From: Flavobacterium solisilvae
GTDB lineage: Bacteria; Bacteroidota; Bacteroidia; Flavobacteriales; Flavobacteriaceae
Reading direction: 5' to 3'
Assembly (NCBI RefSeq): GCF_012911605.1
Contig: NZ_JAAMPT010000201.1
Coordinates: 1-64,000 of the forward strand
Length of the DNA stretch: 64,000 nucleotides
Shown: positions 8,059 through 17,363 of the stretch, in pieces
Numbering within the stretch: position 1 is the stretch's first letter
Layout of the letters: each line of letters starts with the position of its first letter
Notes under the pieces: model-generated
Told to the model about the DNA's origin: nothing
Database searches by the model: none
The model's input: only the letters and a program-made list of their open reading frames with translations
Program-made: the position numbers and the translations under genes

Positions 8059-9450
8059 TTAAGAACCAATGGCTTGATAAACAAACCCTATTTCTTTCAT
8101 TTTTGCAGCATCCAATAAATTTCGTCCATCAAAAACAAATGCTGGCTTTTGCATGTTATCATAAATTCTTTGCCAATCATAGTCTTTAAATTCATCCCAT
8201 TCGGTTAGAATTGCTATGGCATGAGCATCTTTACACGCTTCATACGGATTGTCAAACGACTTGATGTATTTTTGATTTTCTACTGAAGAACGAGTTTCAA
8301 GATAATCCAAATCACTCAACACTTGTTGATAAGGAACTTTTGGATCAAACAACCCAATAGTGGCTTGTTCGTTAATCAAATCATCGGCTACATAAATCGC
8401 AGCGGATTCTCTAGTATCGTTGGTATCTTTTTTGAAAGCCCAACCTAAAAACGTGATTTTTTTACCCGAAACAGTATTGTACAATGTTTGCACAATATTT
8501 CTAGAAAAACGTCTTTTTTGATGGTCATTCATTATGATTACTTGTTCCCAATAATCGGCTACTTCGTTTAAACCAAATGCTTTTGAAATATATACCAAAT
8601 TCAATATATCTTTTTGGAAACATGAACCACCAAAACCAACGGATGCTTTAAGGAATTTAGAACCAATTCGGCTATCCATCCCAATCGCTTTGGCAACTTC
8701 ACTTACATTCGCTTCTGTTTTTTCACACAATTCTGATATAGCATTGATGGAAGAAACACGTTGAGCTAAGAAAGCATTCGCAGTTAATTTTGACAATTCT
8801 GATGACCAAACGTTGGTTTTTAAAATTCGCTCTCTTGGAACCCAATTAGCATATACATCGACTAAAGCTTCAATAGCTTTTTGACCTTCTGGAGAAGTTT
8901 CGCCACCAATCAAAACGCGATCTGGACTAAGTAAATCTTCAACCGCAGTTCCTTCTGCTAAAAATTCTGGATTTGATAATATTTGAAACTGGACACCATT
9001 TCCGGTATTATCTAAAATACTTTTGATAGCTTCGGCTGTTCTAACAGGCAATGTCGATTTTTCTACAATGATTTTGTCGGTTTTAGAAACGCGCGCAATT
9101 TGTCGAGCACATAGTTCGATATACTTTAAATCAGCTGCCATTCCTTTTCCTGTTCCATACGTTTTCGTTGGCGTATTTACCGAAATAAATATCAATTCGG
9201 CTTCATCGATAGCCTTATCAACTTCGGTAGAAAAAAATAAGTTTTTCCCTCTAGCTTTGCCTACAATCTCGCCTAATCCTGGTTCATAAACCGGAATATT
9301 ATCAACATTTTCATCATTCCAAGCGGCTATTCTTTTTTCGTTTAAATCAACAACGGTTACTTTTATGTGTGGACATTTTTCAGCAATTACTGCCATAGTT
9401 GGTCCACCAACATATCCTGCGCCGATACAGCAAATTTTTGTAATTTTCAT
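8059..9450 (-). CDS. ugd: UDP-glucose 6-dehydrogenase (eukaryote-type)
   Basis: It oxidises UDP-glucose to UDP-glucuronate. The opening [18 protein letters not shown], followed by [11 protein letters not shown], and the catalytic motif [15 protein letters not shown] closely follow the animal-type UGDH, a branch also common in Bacteroidota. The length of 463 residues fits that branch. The ATG at 9450 was chosen because it places the Rossmann motif at the N-terminus and leaves five bases after the upstream stop at 9456. It feeds glucuronate to the polysaccharide whose export proteins are encoded upstream in the same operon. Confidence 0.93.
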   Translation of the reverse strand: MKITKICCIGAGYVGGPTMAVIAEKCPHIKVTVVDLNEKRIAAWNDENVDNIPVYEPGLGEIVGKARGKNLFFSTEVDKAIDEAELIFISVNTPTKTYGTGKGMAADLKYIELCARQIARVSKTDKIIVEKSTLPVRTAEAIKSILDNTGNGVQFQILSNPEFLAEGTAVEDLLSPDRVLIGGETSPEGQKAIEALVDVYANWVPRERILKTNVWSSELSKLTANAFLAQRVSSINAISELCEKTEANVSEVAKAIGMDSRIGSKFLKASVGFGGSCFQKDILNLVYISKAFGLNEVADYWEQVIIMNDHQKRRFSRNIVQTLYNTVSGKKITFLGWAFKKDTNDTRESAAIYVADDLINEQATIGLFDPKVPYQQVLSDLDYLETRSSVENQKYIKSFDNPYEACKDAHAIAILTEWDEFKDYDWQRIYDNMQKPAFVFDGRNLLDAAKMKEIGFVYQAIGS

Positions 9451-9455
9451 TCTTT

Positions 9456-10433
9456 TTATTTTAAATTCTCCCAATACCATTTCACAGCTTCTTTCAAACC
9501 ATCTTGAAACGAATACTTAGGATGATACCCTAATAATTGTTTTGCTTTTTCTATACTTGCCAATGAATGCGGTATATCGCCCACTCGATTTGGACCGTGA
9601 ATTACCGCAACATCGTTTATTTTTTCATCAAATTCAGATAAATATAGTTTTAGATAATTTACTAAATCTTTTAATGTATTTCGATCACCAAAAGCGGTAT
9701 TATAAACCGTATTTATCGCTTCTGGATTTTGAGTTAGCATAGCCAATTCATTCATTTGAATTACATTATCAATATAAGTGAAATCTCTTGAATAATTTCC
9801 ATCACCGTTTATTACTGGACTTTCATGACCAATTAATTGAAGTACAAATTTAGGAATTACTGCGGCATAAGCACCATTTGGATCTTGTCTTCTTCCATAT
9901 ACGTTAAAATAGCGTAATCCAATTGTCTCGATTCCATAAGTTCTACTAAAAACATCGGCATATAATTCATTGACATATTTTGTCACTGCATAAGGCGAAA
10001 GCGGTTTCCCTATAACATCTTCTACTTTAGGCAAACTCTCTGAGTCGCCATAGGTTGAAGAACTTGCTGCATATACAAATCGTTTTACCCCAGCATCGCG
10101 CGAAGCCGTAAGCATGTTTAAAAATCCGCTTACGTTTACATCATTACTAGTAATTGGATCTTTAATGGATCGCGGCACCGAACCTAATGCGGCTTGATGC
10201 AACACAAAATCAATATCTTTAGCCGCTTCTTGACAAGTAGCAAAATCTCTAATATCGCCTTCAATAAATCGAAAATTTTCATTTTGAAAAAAAGGCTCAA
10301 TATTATGTTTATGTCCCGTTGAAAGATTATCTAAACAAACAACCTTATATTCTTTTGCTAAAAAATATTCACACAAATTGGATCCAATAAATCCAGCGCC
10401 ACCAGTAATTAATATTGATTTATTGTTACTCAT
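9456..10433 (-). CDS. UDP-N-acetylglucosamine 4-epimerase (WbpP/TviC-type)
   Basis: This SDR epimerase interconverts UDP-GlcNAc and UDP-GalNAc. It has [10 protein letters not shown] near the N-terminus, the [12 protein letters not shown] motif that sets WbpP/TviC apart from plain GalE, a Ser-Ser-Ser-Thr-Tyr segment (AASSSTYGD), catalytic SPYAVTK, and [20 protein letters not shown]. The length of 325 residues is normal. Its start overlaps the end of the kinase gene by eight bases. Together with the dehydrogenase at 6759 it makes the classic two-step route UDP-GlcNAc to UDP-GalNAc to UDP-GalNAcA. Confidence 0.9.
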   Translation of the reverse strand: MSNNKSILITGGAGFIGSNLCEYFLAKEYKVVCLDNLSTGHKHNIEPFFQNENFRFIEGDIRDFATCQEAAKDIDFVLHQAALGSVPRSIKDPITSNDVNVSGFLNMLTASRDAGVKRFVYAASSSTYGDSESLPKVEDVIGKPLSPYAVTKYVNELYADVFSRTYGIETIGLRYFNVYGRRQDPNGAYAAVIPKFVLQLIGHESPVINGDGNYSRDFTYIDNVIQMNELAMLTQNPEAINTVYNTAFGDRNTLKDLVNYLKLYLSEFDEKINDVAVIHGPNRVGDIPHSLASIEKAKQLLGYHPKYSFQDGLKEAVKWYWENLK

Positions 10434-12897
10434 TGTTTTTTCTTTTATGCAATATATTTTTTAGTCTAGCAATAACTCCTTTTGTTTCTTCTTCTTCTTC
10501 GTGATAACCATTAGAATAACCATATCCATAACCGTAGCCATAGCCGTAACCATATCCTGTACCATATTTAGCTTTGTTTTCATAACCATTAAAAATAATG
10601 CTAATATTAGACAATTCTCCTCTTTTTGTTCTGTTATTCAACAATGTTAACATTTCTTTTTTGGTAAAATTTTGTCGAACTACATACAGCGTCACATCAC
10701 TATATTGAGCCAATTCTAATGCATCAGAAACCAATCCAACTGGCGGCGTATCAAGAATGATATAATCGTATCTTTTCTTTAATTCATCCATCATTTCTTT
10801 CATTGATTCGCCCATAATCAATTCAGAAGGATTTGGTGGAATTGGTCCAGAAGTAATTACATCTAAATAAGGAATGTGCGTTTTTTGAATTACTTCATCT
10901 AATCCTTTTTGACCAATTAAATAATTCACAGCTCCAATATCATTTTTTATATTGAAATCATCAAAAATCTTTGGTTTTCTTAAATCCAATCCTAGAATTA
11001 TTGTTTTCTTTTCGCTCAACGCAAAAACGGTTGCGATATTGATGGAACAAAATGTTTTTCCTTCACCACTAATAGAAGAAGTCAGCATCAAGGTTTTTGA
11101 ACCTGATAAGCTTTGTTTTTTATACAAAAATTGAAGCGAGGAACGAATAGCTCTAAACGATTCTGACAAAGCTGATTTTGGTCTTTCAAAAACAGATAAA
11201 TTGGACTCGTTTACTTTTATTCCAACTATTCCAATTACTGGAATTTGTGTAATTGCCGATATATCATCTATATTTTGAATGGAATTTTTAACCAAAAACA
11301 GAACAAAAATAATCAGTAACGGAATTAATAATCCGGCAAATAAAGCAATGATATAATTTATTCCTGTTCTTGGACCAATTAAACCATCACCAACATCTTT
11401 TGCTTTATCAATAAATTGAATATCAGACATATTTGCAGCTTTTACAATCGAAGCTTCTAATCGTTTTTGCAAAAATGTATTGTAAATGTTATCGCTAAGA
11501 TTATATTTTCTAGAAATACTAAGGTATTCTAATTGTTTTTCAGGAAGTATGGTTATTTCGCTTTCAAGTCTACGTAGTTTTTCGTTTACTTTTAAATTAT
11601 CATATTGATATGTGCTTTTCAAAGAACTTATATTCTCTAGTAAAACTTTTTTTAGCGAACCTATTTGATTATCAATATCTTTATAAAATAAATCACCTTT
11701 TACAGATAATTTCATATCAGCTCTTTTTACTGATAATTCGATAATTTTAGCAACATTACCTACAATGTTTGGCTCTGCTATTCCAACAACTGTTGGCGCT
11801 GGCAGTTTTGAAAAATCAACACTTTTATTCAAATAGTCGTTTAACGAATTCAAATAGGCAATCTTTCTATCAATTTCGTCTTTTTGTACATCCAAAGTAA
11901 GAAACTGTTCTTTAAAGTTTGCTCCTTTATCTTCAATATCAAGTACGTTATTTTTTTTACTAAAATTCTTCAAGTCATTACCCGAAGTATTTAGTTTCTG
12001 CTCCATCTCGAGCAATGTTTGATCAATAAAACTAATGGTATTCTCGGCAAATTTATTTTTACTATCTAATTGATTTTTTTTCAAAACATCAACTGTCATA
12101 TTAAGATAATCAACGAGTTTAGCTTTATTCGTACCTTCCATTTTAATTTTTAATATAGAGGCAGCTTTTTCGTCGTTAATAACATTTATAGTTTTGAATG
12201 TACTAACAGTACCATCAAAAGAGTTAAATTTAATCAAGATTTCTTCTCCTGTTTTAAATTTAACGTTAGAATCTAATTCTAATTTCCAGTTTAAATACGG
12301 CAATGAAACTATTTCTCCGACTCTATATTTTTTAGAAAATGTTTCAGCTTTAACCTTTATTGGTTCTATTGAATTATCAGAATATCGAATAACACTAGCC
12401 GAATTTGTTTCAAACGGAATACTAATTTGATAATAATTTTGATCTAGTAATGTAACCGAAATATAAAAATTTAGTAACTGAAATTCATTTTTATTAGGTA
12501 CAATTTTAAAAGGAATTTGACCATAAACATCTCGATCATAATAATCAGTTCTTTTGATGTAATCAATAAAAAAATTTAACTCATCAACCACGAATTCATT
12601 ATGAGAACGCGACTTTAAAGTTGTCATAATTCCTTGCACCTTATCCGATGTTCCGCCCCAATTAAAAATCAAACTTGTATTGGATGAAAACAACTGATTG
12701 TTTTCTTCTTTTATAGCTATTGTTGTTTCTAAACCATATATTTTTTGCTTTCTAACGTTAACTTGATAAGCAACTATAAAACAAAGAATTAATGAAACTA
12801 GAAACCATTTCCAATAACCTACAATCTTGATTAAAAAGCTTTTAAAATCAAAACTGTTTTTATTCTCAAAAAAAGAAAAATCTTTTACGTCTAACAT
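10426..12897 (-). CDS. Polysaccharide co-polymerase / BY-type tyrosine autokinase (Wzc-like)
   Basis: This inner-membrane protein of 823 residues sets chain length and energises capsule export. It has a TM segment near residues 32-50 followed by a Wzz-type periplasmic region, coiled coils, and a second TM segment (YIIALFAGLLIPLLIIFVLF, about 515-535). The cytoplasmic kinase has Walker A (SSISGEGKT), A' (ILGLDLRKP) and B (YIILDTPP) motifs. The C-terminus carries a tyrosine cluster: seven Gly-Tyr repeats plus flanking Tyr, then an acidic run, the expected autophosphorylation tail. The Gly-Tyr codons form a hexanucleotide repeat (about 10518-10560) prone to length change. It follows the wza-like gene after ten bases. 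Confidence 0.92.
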   Translation of the reverse strand: MLDVKDFSFFENKNSFDFKSFLIKIVGYWKWFLVSLILCFIVAYQVNVRKQKIYGLETTIAIKEENNQLFSSNTSLIFNWGGTSDKVQGIMTTLKSRSHNEFVVDELNFFIDYIKRTDYYDRDVYGQIPFKIVPNKNEFQLLNFYISVTLLDQNYYQISIPFETNSASVIRYSDNSIEPIKVKAETFSKKYRVGEIVSLPYLNWKLELDSNVKFKTGEEILIKFNSFDGTVSTFKTINVINDEKAASILKIKMEGTNKAKLVDYLNMTVDVLKKNQLDSKNKFAENTISFIDQTLLEMEQKLNTSGNDLKNFSKKNNVLDIEDKGANFKEQFLTLDVQKDEIDRKIAYLNSLNDYLNKSVDFSKLPAPTVVGIAEPNIVGNVAKIIELSVKRADMKLSVKGDLFYKDIDNQIGSLKKVLLENISSLKSTYQYDNLKVNEKLRRLESEITILPEKQLEYLSISRKYNLSDNIYNTFLQKRLEASIVKAANMSDIQFIDKAKDVGDGLIGPRTGINYIIALFAGLLIPLLIIFVLFLVKNSIQNIDDISAITQIPVIGIVGIKVNESNLSVFERPKSALSESFRAIRSSLQFLYKKQSLSGSKTLMLTSSISGEGKTFCSINIATVFALSEKKTIILGLDLRKPKIFDDFNIKNDIGAVNYLIGQKGLDEVIQKTHIPYLDVITSGPIPPNPSELIMGESMKEMMDELKKRYDYIILDTPPVGLVSDALELAQYSDVTLYVVRQNFTKKEMLTLLNNRTKRGELSNISIIFNGYENKAKYGTGYGYGYGYGYGYGYSNGYHEEEEETKGVIARLKNILHKRKNNE

Positions 12898-12907
12898 TTA
12901 AGTTGAT

Positions 12908-13702
12908 TTAATTTCTTAATAGTAAAAACACGGTAGTGGTTAACGAAAGTAGGGTTATAAAAGTTGACAACGATTCTAATCCTGTTTTTCCTGTTCCCCA
13001 AGTTTTTTGCTTTAGCGGTTTTACATAAATGTAATCGTTCGGTTGAAGATTATAAACAGGAGATTTCATAGCATTAACATCGGTTAAATCAATGTGAAAT
13101 GTTTCTGTTCCATGGGGAAATTTTCTCATTACAATTACATCTTTTCTATCTCCTGTAAGATTGATATCACCTGAATTTGCAACAGCTTCAAGAATATTTA
13201 CCTTTTCTTGAAACAAAATTTTCGTACCTGTTGTTCCCAATTCTCCATTGGTTACAAATCTAAAACCTGCTAATTTTACTGTTACAAAAATTCCAGCCTC
13301 AGTAGTAAAATGATCTCGAAGTAAACGTTCTTCAATCAATTTTCTAACTTCTTCAACTGTTCTACCCAATACATTTACCTCATCAAGAATTGGCAATCTA
13401 ATATTACCGTGATCATCAACATGATATCCACTCATATACACTGCTTGTTCACTAACTGCTCCACTGACGCGGTTTGAGGCATTAAACATTTCTGTAAGTT
13501 CTGGATTTTTAGATTTTATTGAAACATCCAAAACATCACTGATTTGAAGTCGATAAGGTTTTTGATTAATTGCTTCTACCGATTGATTTGCTGTTTCGCC
13601 ATTTGACTTATCTTGAAGATAAATTAAATCTTTTGTTGGAATACAAGAAGTAAACAAAACACTGATTAAAAGCGCAAAAAACAAGTTAAATTTATTCATC
13701 AT
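12908..13702 (-). CDS. Polysaccharide export outer-membrane lipoprotein (Wza-like)
   Basis: This is the periplasmic/outer-membrane export channel component. It has a lipoprotein signal peptide with lipobox LFTSC near residue 20, a poly-export domain (YRLQISDVLDVSIKSKNPE, about 51-69), an SLBB-like segment (GTTGTKILFQEKVNILEAV) and a hydrophobic C-terminal helix (FITLLSLTTTVFLLL). At 264 residues it is shorter than E. coli Wza (379), as is usual in Bacteroidota. It is the first gene of the operon that runs to rfbB; a TATCTTTG element lies 18 bases upstream. It forms an export pair with the downstream Wzc-like kinase. Confidence 0.9.
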   Translation of the reverse strand: MMNKFNLFFALLISVLFTSCIPTKDLIYLQDKSNGETANQSVEAINQKPYRLQISDVLDVSIKSKNPELTEMFNASNRVSGAVSEQAVYMSGYHVDDHGNIRLPILDEVNVLGRTVEEVRKLIEERLLRDHFTTEAGIFVTVKLAGFRFVTNGELGTTGTKILFQEKVNILEAVANSGDINLTGDRKDVIVMRKFPHGTETFHIDLTDVNAMKSPVYNLQPNDYIYVKPLKQKTWGTGKTGLESLSTFITLLSLTTTVFLLLRN

Positions 13703-13719
13703 TGAGTAAAAATTGTCAA

Positions 13720-13727
13720 CAAAGATA
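13720..13727 (-). promoter_or_regulatory. Putative -7 element of the polysaccharide operon
   Basis: TATCTTTG on the minus strand is an exact TAnnTTTG match just before the first gene. I see no TTG at the usual 17-23 bp upstream spacing, so support is partial. Confidence 0.4.
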
Positions 13728-13774
13728 GTTTTTCAAATCTAATAATAAAAATGTAAAAAACTATTATTCAATCA

Positions 13775-14392
13775 TTATCGATTGAGAGAAATTTCAAACG
13801 GAACTCGATGTAAAATACTTCGTCCCAAAGTAACCTCATCAGCATATTCTAATTCATCACCAACGGCTATTCCGCGAGCGATTGTTGAAGTCTTTATTTC
13901 GCAATCTTTTATTTGTTTGTAGATATAAAAATTGGTTGTATCGCCTTCCATTGTAGAACTTAACGCAAAAATTAATTCTTCAATTTGTCCCGATTTTACT
14001 TTTTCTACTAGCGAATGAATATTCAACTGACTTGGACCAACGCCATCAATAGGAGAAATTTTTCCTCCCAAAACATGATAAATTCCTTTGAACTGATTCG
14101 TGTTTTCAATAGCCATAACATCGCGAACATCTTCAACTACACAAATAATTTTATGGTTTCGAGCCGAATTATTGCAAATTTCACAAACCTCAACGTCGGA
14201 AATATTATGACAGGATTTACAAAACTTTATTTCTTCTCGCATCGTGGTTAACGCTTGCGACAAAAACTGAGTTTGTTCCACAGGTTGTTTTAATAAATGT
14301 AAAACTAGACGAAGCGCTGTTCGTTTACCAATTCCAGGTAATTGCGCCATTTCGTTGACTGCTTTTTCTAACAATTTTGAAGAAAATTCCAT
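13775..14392 (-). CDS. recR: Recombination mediator protein RecR
   Basis: RecR works with RecO and RecF to load RecA on gapped DNA. The 205-residue protein has an N-terminal helix-hairpin-helix ([18 protein letters not shown]), a four-Cys zinc motif ([16 protein letters not shown], about 57-72) and a Toprim domain ([14 protein letters not shown], then EGDTTNFYI). Length and motif order match the family. It is probably a single-gene unit: the capsule operon starts just downstream and the symporter gene diverges upstream. Confidence 0.97.
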   Translation of the reverse strand: MEFSSKLLEKAVNEMAQLPGIGKRTALRLVLHLLKQPVEQTQFLSQALTTMREEIKFCKSCHNISDVEVCEICNNSARNHKIICVVEDVRDVMAIENTNQFKGIYHVLGGKISPIDGVGPSQLNIHSLVEKVKSGQIEELIFALSSTMEGDTTNFYIYKQIKDCEIKTSTIARGIAVGDELEYADEVTLGRSILHRVPFEISLNR

Positions 14393-14514
14393 GCGACAAA
14401 AATAGTGTAAAAAGAGAAAAGAAAATAGAACAAAGAATGCAGAGTTATCTATTCTCTATTTTCTTTCTTCTATATTCTGTTTTATTTCTATTTTAGCACA
14501 ACAAAAATTCTCAC

Positions 14515-16011
14515 ATGTCAGCAGGAACTATTTTAGCTATTATCATTATTTATTTTGGAGTTCTAATTCTTATTTCGAATATTGTTTCCAAGAAAAGTTC
14601 GGATAATGATACTTTTTTTAAAGCCAATAAAAATTCCAAATGGTATTTGGTTGCTTTTGGAATGATTGGAACAGCGTTGTCTGGCGTTACTTTTATTTCG
14701 GTTCCAGGAAATGTTGGTTCACCCGAAAGTCAGTTTAGTTATTTTCAATTTGTTTTAGGAAACGCTATTGGATTTTTGATAATTGCCAAAGTATTGCTTC
14801 CGCTATATTATCGGATGAATTTAACTTCCATTTATGGTTATATCGAACAACGACTTGGCACAGTTAGTTATAAAACCGCCGCTTCTATTTTCTTGATTAG
14901 CAGAACGATTGGTTCGGCTTTCCGATTGTATTTGGTCGTGATTGTTTTGCAACGTTATGTGTTTGATTTTTTCAATGTTCCGTTTGCAGCAACGGTTTTA
15001 ATTTCGCTCGGATTGATTTTTGCTTATACCTATCGCGGCGGATTAAAAACGATTATCATTACGGATACTTTACAGACTTTTTTCTTAGTTTCTTCGGTTT
15101 TTTTGACGATAATTTTTATTTGCCAAAGTTTAGATTTATCGGCAATTGAAGCTTTTGAAGCCGTAAAAAACAGTAATTATTCTAAAATTTTCTTCTATGA
15201 AGATTACTTAAAAGGCAATTTTGTTTTGAAGCAAATCCTTGGAGGAATTTTTGTTACTATCGCTATGGTTGGACTTGACCAAGACTTGATGCAAAAGAAT
15301 TTAAGCTGTAAGAACATAGGCGAAGCTCAAAAAAACATGTTCACCTTTACTGGAATTTTCGTTATAATCAACATCTTTTTTCTTAGTGTTGGTGCGTTGC
15401 TTTATCTTTTTGCGACTAAAAACAATATTGAAATTCCGATGGTAAATGGTGTTGCACGAACGGATTATCTTTTTCCAGAAATTGCGTTTAATCATTTGGC
15501 TGTTTTCCCTGCAATTATTTTCCTTTTAGGATTAACGGCTGCAACTTTTGCCACAACAGATAGTGCTTTGACAGCTTTGACGACTTCGTTTTGTGTAGAT
15601 TTCCTGAATATGGATAAAGTTGAAAATGCATCAAATCCTAAGAATGTAAAAACGCGTCATTTGGTTCATTTAGGTTTTTCTTTGTTGATGTTTTTGGTGA
15701 TTGTTATCTTCAACTCACTGAATGACCAATCTGTCGTGACTATGATTTTTAAAGTGGCGAGTTATACTTATGGTCCGTTATTAGGATTATATGCTTTTGG
15801 TTTGTTTATGAAATCGAAAACAGTTCACGATAAATTTGTTCCGTTTATTTGCATTATTTCTCCATTGGTTTGTTTTTTCTTGGCAAAAAATTCGGCGGTG
15901 CTTTTTGGAAATTATATTATTGATAACGAATTAATTATCATTAATGGTCTGATTACGTTTATCGGTTTGTTATTGATTAGTAAACCAACGACAAGTCAGA
16001 TGAAGTTTTAA
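14515..16011 (+). CDS. Sodium:solute symporter (SSS family)
   Basis: This integral membrane protein of 498 residues has about 13 hydrophobic segments and the SSS signature region (GTALSGVTFISVPG, about 57-70, and GGLKTIIITDTLQTF, about 175-189). The family uses the sodium gradient to import solutes such as sugars, nucleosides, proline or sialic acid; the substrate cannot be told from sequence alone. It is transcribed alone and converges on the CoA-binding protein gene, with repeat copy A between them. Confidence 0.88.
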   Translation: MSAGTILAIIIIYFGVLILISNIVSKKSSDNDTFFKANKNSKWYLVAFGMIGTALSGVTFISVPGNVGSPESQFSYFQFVLGNAIGFLIIAKVLLPLYYRMNLTSIYGYIEQRLGTVSYKTAASIFLISRTIGSAFRLYLVVIVLQRYVFDFFNVPFAATVLISLGLIFAYTYRGGLKTIIITDTLQTFFLVSSVFLTIIFICQSLDLSAIEAFEAVKNSNYSKIFFYEDYLKGNFVLKQILGGIFVTIAMVGLDQDLMQKNLSCKNIGEAQKNMFTFTGIFVIINIFFLSVGALLYLFATKNNIEIPMVNGVARTDYLFPEIAFNHLAVFPAIIFLLGLTAATFATTDSALTALTTSFCVDFLNMDKVENASNPKNVKTRHLVHLGFSLLMFLVIVIFNSLNDQSVVTMIFKVASYTYGPLLGLYAFGLFMKSKTVHDKFVPFICIISPLVCFFLAKNSAVLFGNYIIDNELIIINGLITFIGLLLISKPTTSQMKF

Positions 16012-16038
16012 AATTTAACCGCAAAGTCTTTCGTATTT

Positions 16039-16053
16039 AAACCTGACAGGTTT
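16039..16053. repeat. AAACCTG-A-CAGGTTT palindrome
   Basis: A perfect 7-bp inverted repeat with a one-base centre lies 28 bases after the symporter stop codon. It lacks a T-run and resembles short palindromes dispersed in Bacteroidota intergenic DNA. Confidence 0.5.
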
Positions 16054-16067
16054 ATCAATGGATAACT

Positions 16068-16202
16068 TTTAGCCCCGATTGAAGTGGAAATCCTGTCATT
16101 GCGAAGCTTAAAGTTTGATGAGATTGCTTCGTTCCTCGCAATGACAGATTGTAACGAAAAGCGGGAAAATGGTTTGTTGAAATGCCCAATAGATTCGCTC
16201 CT
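16068..16202 (+). repeat. Dispersed structured element, copy A
   Basis: The left arm AGCCCCGATTGAAGTGG starts at 16071 and the right arm GATTGTAACGAAAAGCGGG at 16147; the copy ends in TTCGCTCC. The central hairpin is built from TGTCATTGCGA and TCGCAATGACA, itself a well-known type of dispersed palindrome (GTCATTGCGAGGAACGAAGC). It lies between two convergent genes and touches the stop codon of the CoA-binding protein gene. Confidence 0.85.
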
Positions 16203-16566
16203 AATACTGATTGGTTGTCAATAAAACTAACGTGCAAGCGATCTCTACTTTGATGCCGTTGCTTTGCAGCAGTTGGTAAAACTCTGGATTTTCGGTTCCA
16301 GGATTGAAAAGTACTCTTTTGGGTTTGGTTTCGATGATGTAATTGTAATATTCGCGCTGACGAACTGGGTTTAAATACAAGGTTATGGTATCGATATTTT
16401 TTAGTGGAATTTGTTTTGTGTGGATTTTTATTCCGGCAACTTCGCCTGCATTTTGACCGATTGCCAAAACGGAATGTCCTTTGTCAACCAACATATTTAT
16501 GGCTTTGAAAGCATATCTATCGGGCTTTGTTGTGGCGCCGAGAACGAGTGTTTTTTTGTTTTTCAT
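16201..16566 (-). CDS. CoA-binding domain protein (YccU-like)
   Basis: This small Rossmann-fold protein of 121 residues consists only of a CoA-binding domain. The motifs TLVLGATTKPDRYAFKAI, then LNPVRQREYY and RVLFNPGTENPEF match the CoA_binding_2 family related to the N-terminal part of succinyl-CoA synthetase alpha. It has no catalytic His domain. A role in CoA or acyl-CoA sensing is family knowledge; its exact function is unknown. The stop codon lies at the edge of repeat copy A. Confidence 0.88.
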   Translation of the reverse strand: MKNKKTLVLGATTKPDRYAFKAINMLVDKGHSVLAIGQNAGEVAGIKIHTKQIPLKNIDTITLYLNPVRQREYYNYIIETKPKRVLFNPGTENPEFYQLLQSNGIKVEIACTLVLLTTNQY

Positions 16567-16602
16567 ATTGCAAAATTAGTGAATATTATTTTTTATTTAA
16601 CG

Positions 16603-16629
16603 TTGCCTTTTATTGTTTGCCTATCTTTG
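16603..16629 (+). promoter_or_regulatory. Promoter of the MarC-family gene
   Basis: TTG (16603-16605), a 16-bp spacer and TATCTTTG (16622-16629) precede the ATG at 16655. The spacer is at the short end of the Bacteroidota range. Confidence 0.55.
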
Positions 16630-16654
16630 CAGAGAATAAAAATTTTTAGAAAAA

Positions 16655-17290
16655 ATGGAAGTCTTTTTAAACACATTTTTTGTTCTGCTTGGTGCTTTGT
16701 TTTCGGTATTGAACCCGATTGGTGCTGTGCCTATTTTTGTGGGTTTGACGCAGGATTATGACAAAGCGGAACGTTCTAGAGTTTCACTAATGACAGCGAT
16801 AAATGTTTGTATTATTTTGACTATTTCGTTTTTTGTTGGTGAATATGTTTTGAAATTTTTTGGGATTACGATTTCGGCACTTCGAATTGCTGGTGGAATT
16901 TTGATTGCGAGTTCGGGTTTTGGTTTATTAAATGCTAATCCGAAAAAACGAAAAGGTATTAGCAAAAAAGTGGAAGAAGATTCGCTGAACCGAAATTCGA
17001 TTGCGTTAACGCCACTGGCAATGCCGATGTTGGCTGGTCCAGGTTCGATTTCGTTATTGATTGCTTTTTATCAAGATCATAATTCAACTACCGATATTTT
17101 GGCTTCTTCATTATCCATTTTGACCGTTTCGCTGTTAATTTTCCTGATTTTGAGAAGTGCTCACTATTTGGCGAAATATCTTGGTGCTTCGGGAATTGTT
17201 ACTATTTCTAGAATCGTTGGTTTCTTGACGGTTGCTATTGGAATTCAGTATATTATTAGTGCGATTTTGAGTATTATTAGAGGAATCTAA
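16655..17290 (+). CDS. MarC family membrane protein
   Basis: This is a six-TM protein of 211 residues with the MarC signature LGALFSVLNPIGAVPIFVGL near the N-terminus and the second-half motif TPLAMPMLAGPGSISLLI. MarC proteins were once linked to multiple antibiotic resistance, but that link has been withdrawn and the role is not known; transport is suspected. The start follows a good promoter. It converges with ctlX, and a long AT-rich inverted repeat separates the two. Confidence 0.92.
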   Translation: MEVFLNTFFVLLGALFSVLNPIGAVPIFVGLTQDYDKAERSRVSLMTAINVCIILTISFFVGEYVLKFFGITISALRIAGGILIASSGFGLLNANPKKRKGISKKVEEDSLNRNSIALTPLAMPMLAGPGSISLLIAFYQDHNSTTDILASSLSILTVSLLIFLILRSAHYLAKYLGASGIVTISRIVGFLTVAIGIQYIISAILSIIRGI

Positions 17291-17294
17291 ATTC

Positions 17295-17356
17295 AATTAC
17301 GAATTAAAAATTAAGAATTATGAGAAACTCAATTCGTAATTTTTAATTCGTAATTT
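17295..17356. repeat. AT-rich inverted repeat between convergent genes
   Basis: AATTACGAATTAAAAATT on the left is complementary to AATTTTTAATTCGTAATT on the right, making an 18-bp perfect stem with a loop of about 25 bases that can partly pair itself. It probably terminates both marC-family and ctlX transcripts. Confidence 0.7.
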
Positions 17357-17363
17357 TCATCTT

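Noticed and set aside
16055..16237. 60-codon minus-strand ORF
   Set aside because: It runs through repeat copy A and overlaps the end of the CoA-binding protein gene; no start context.
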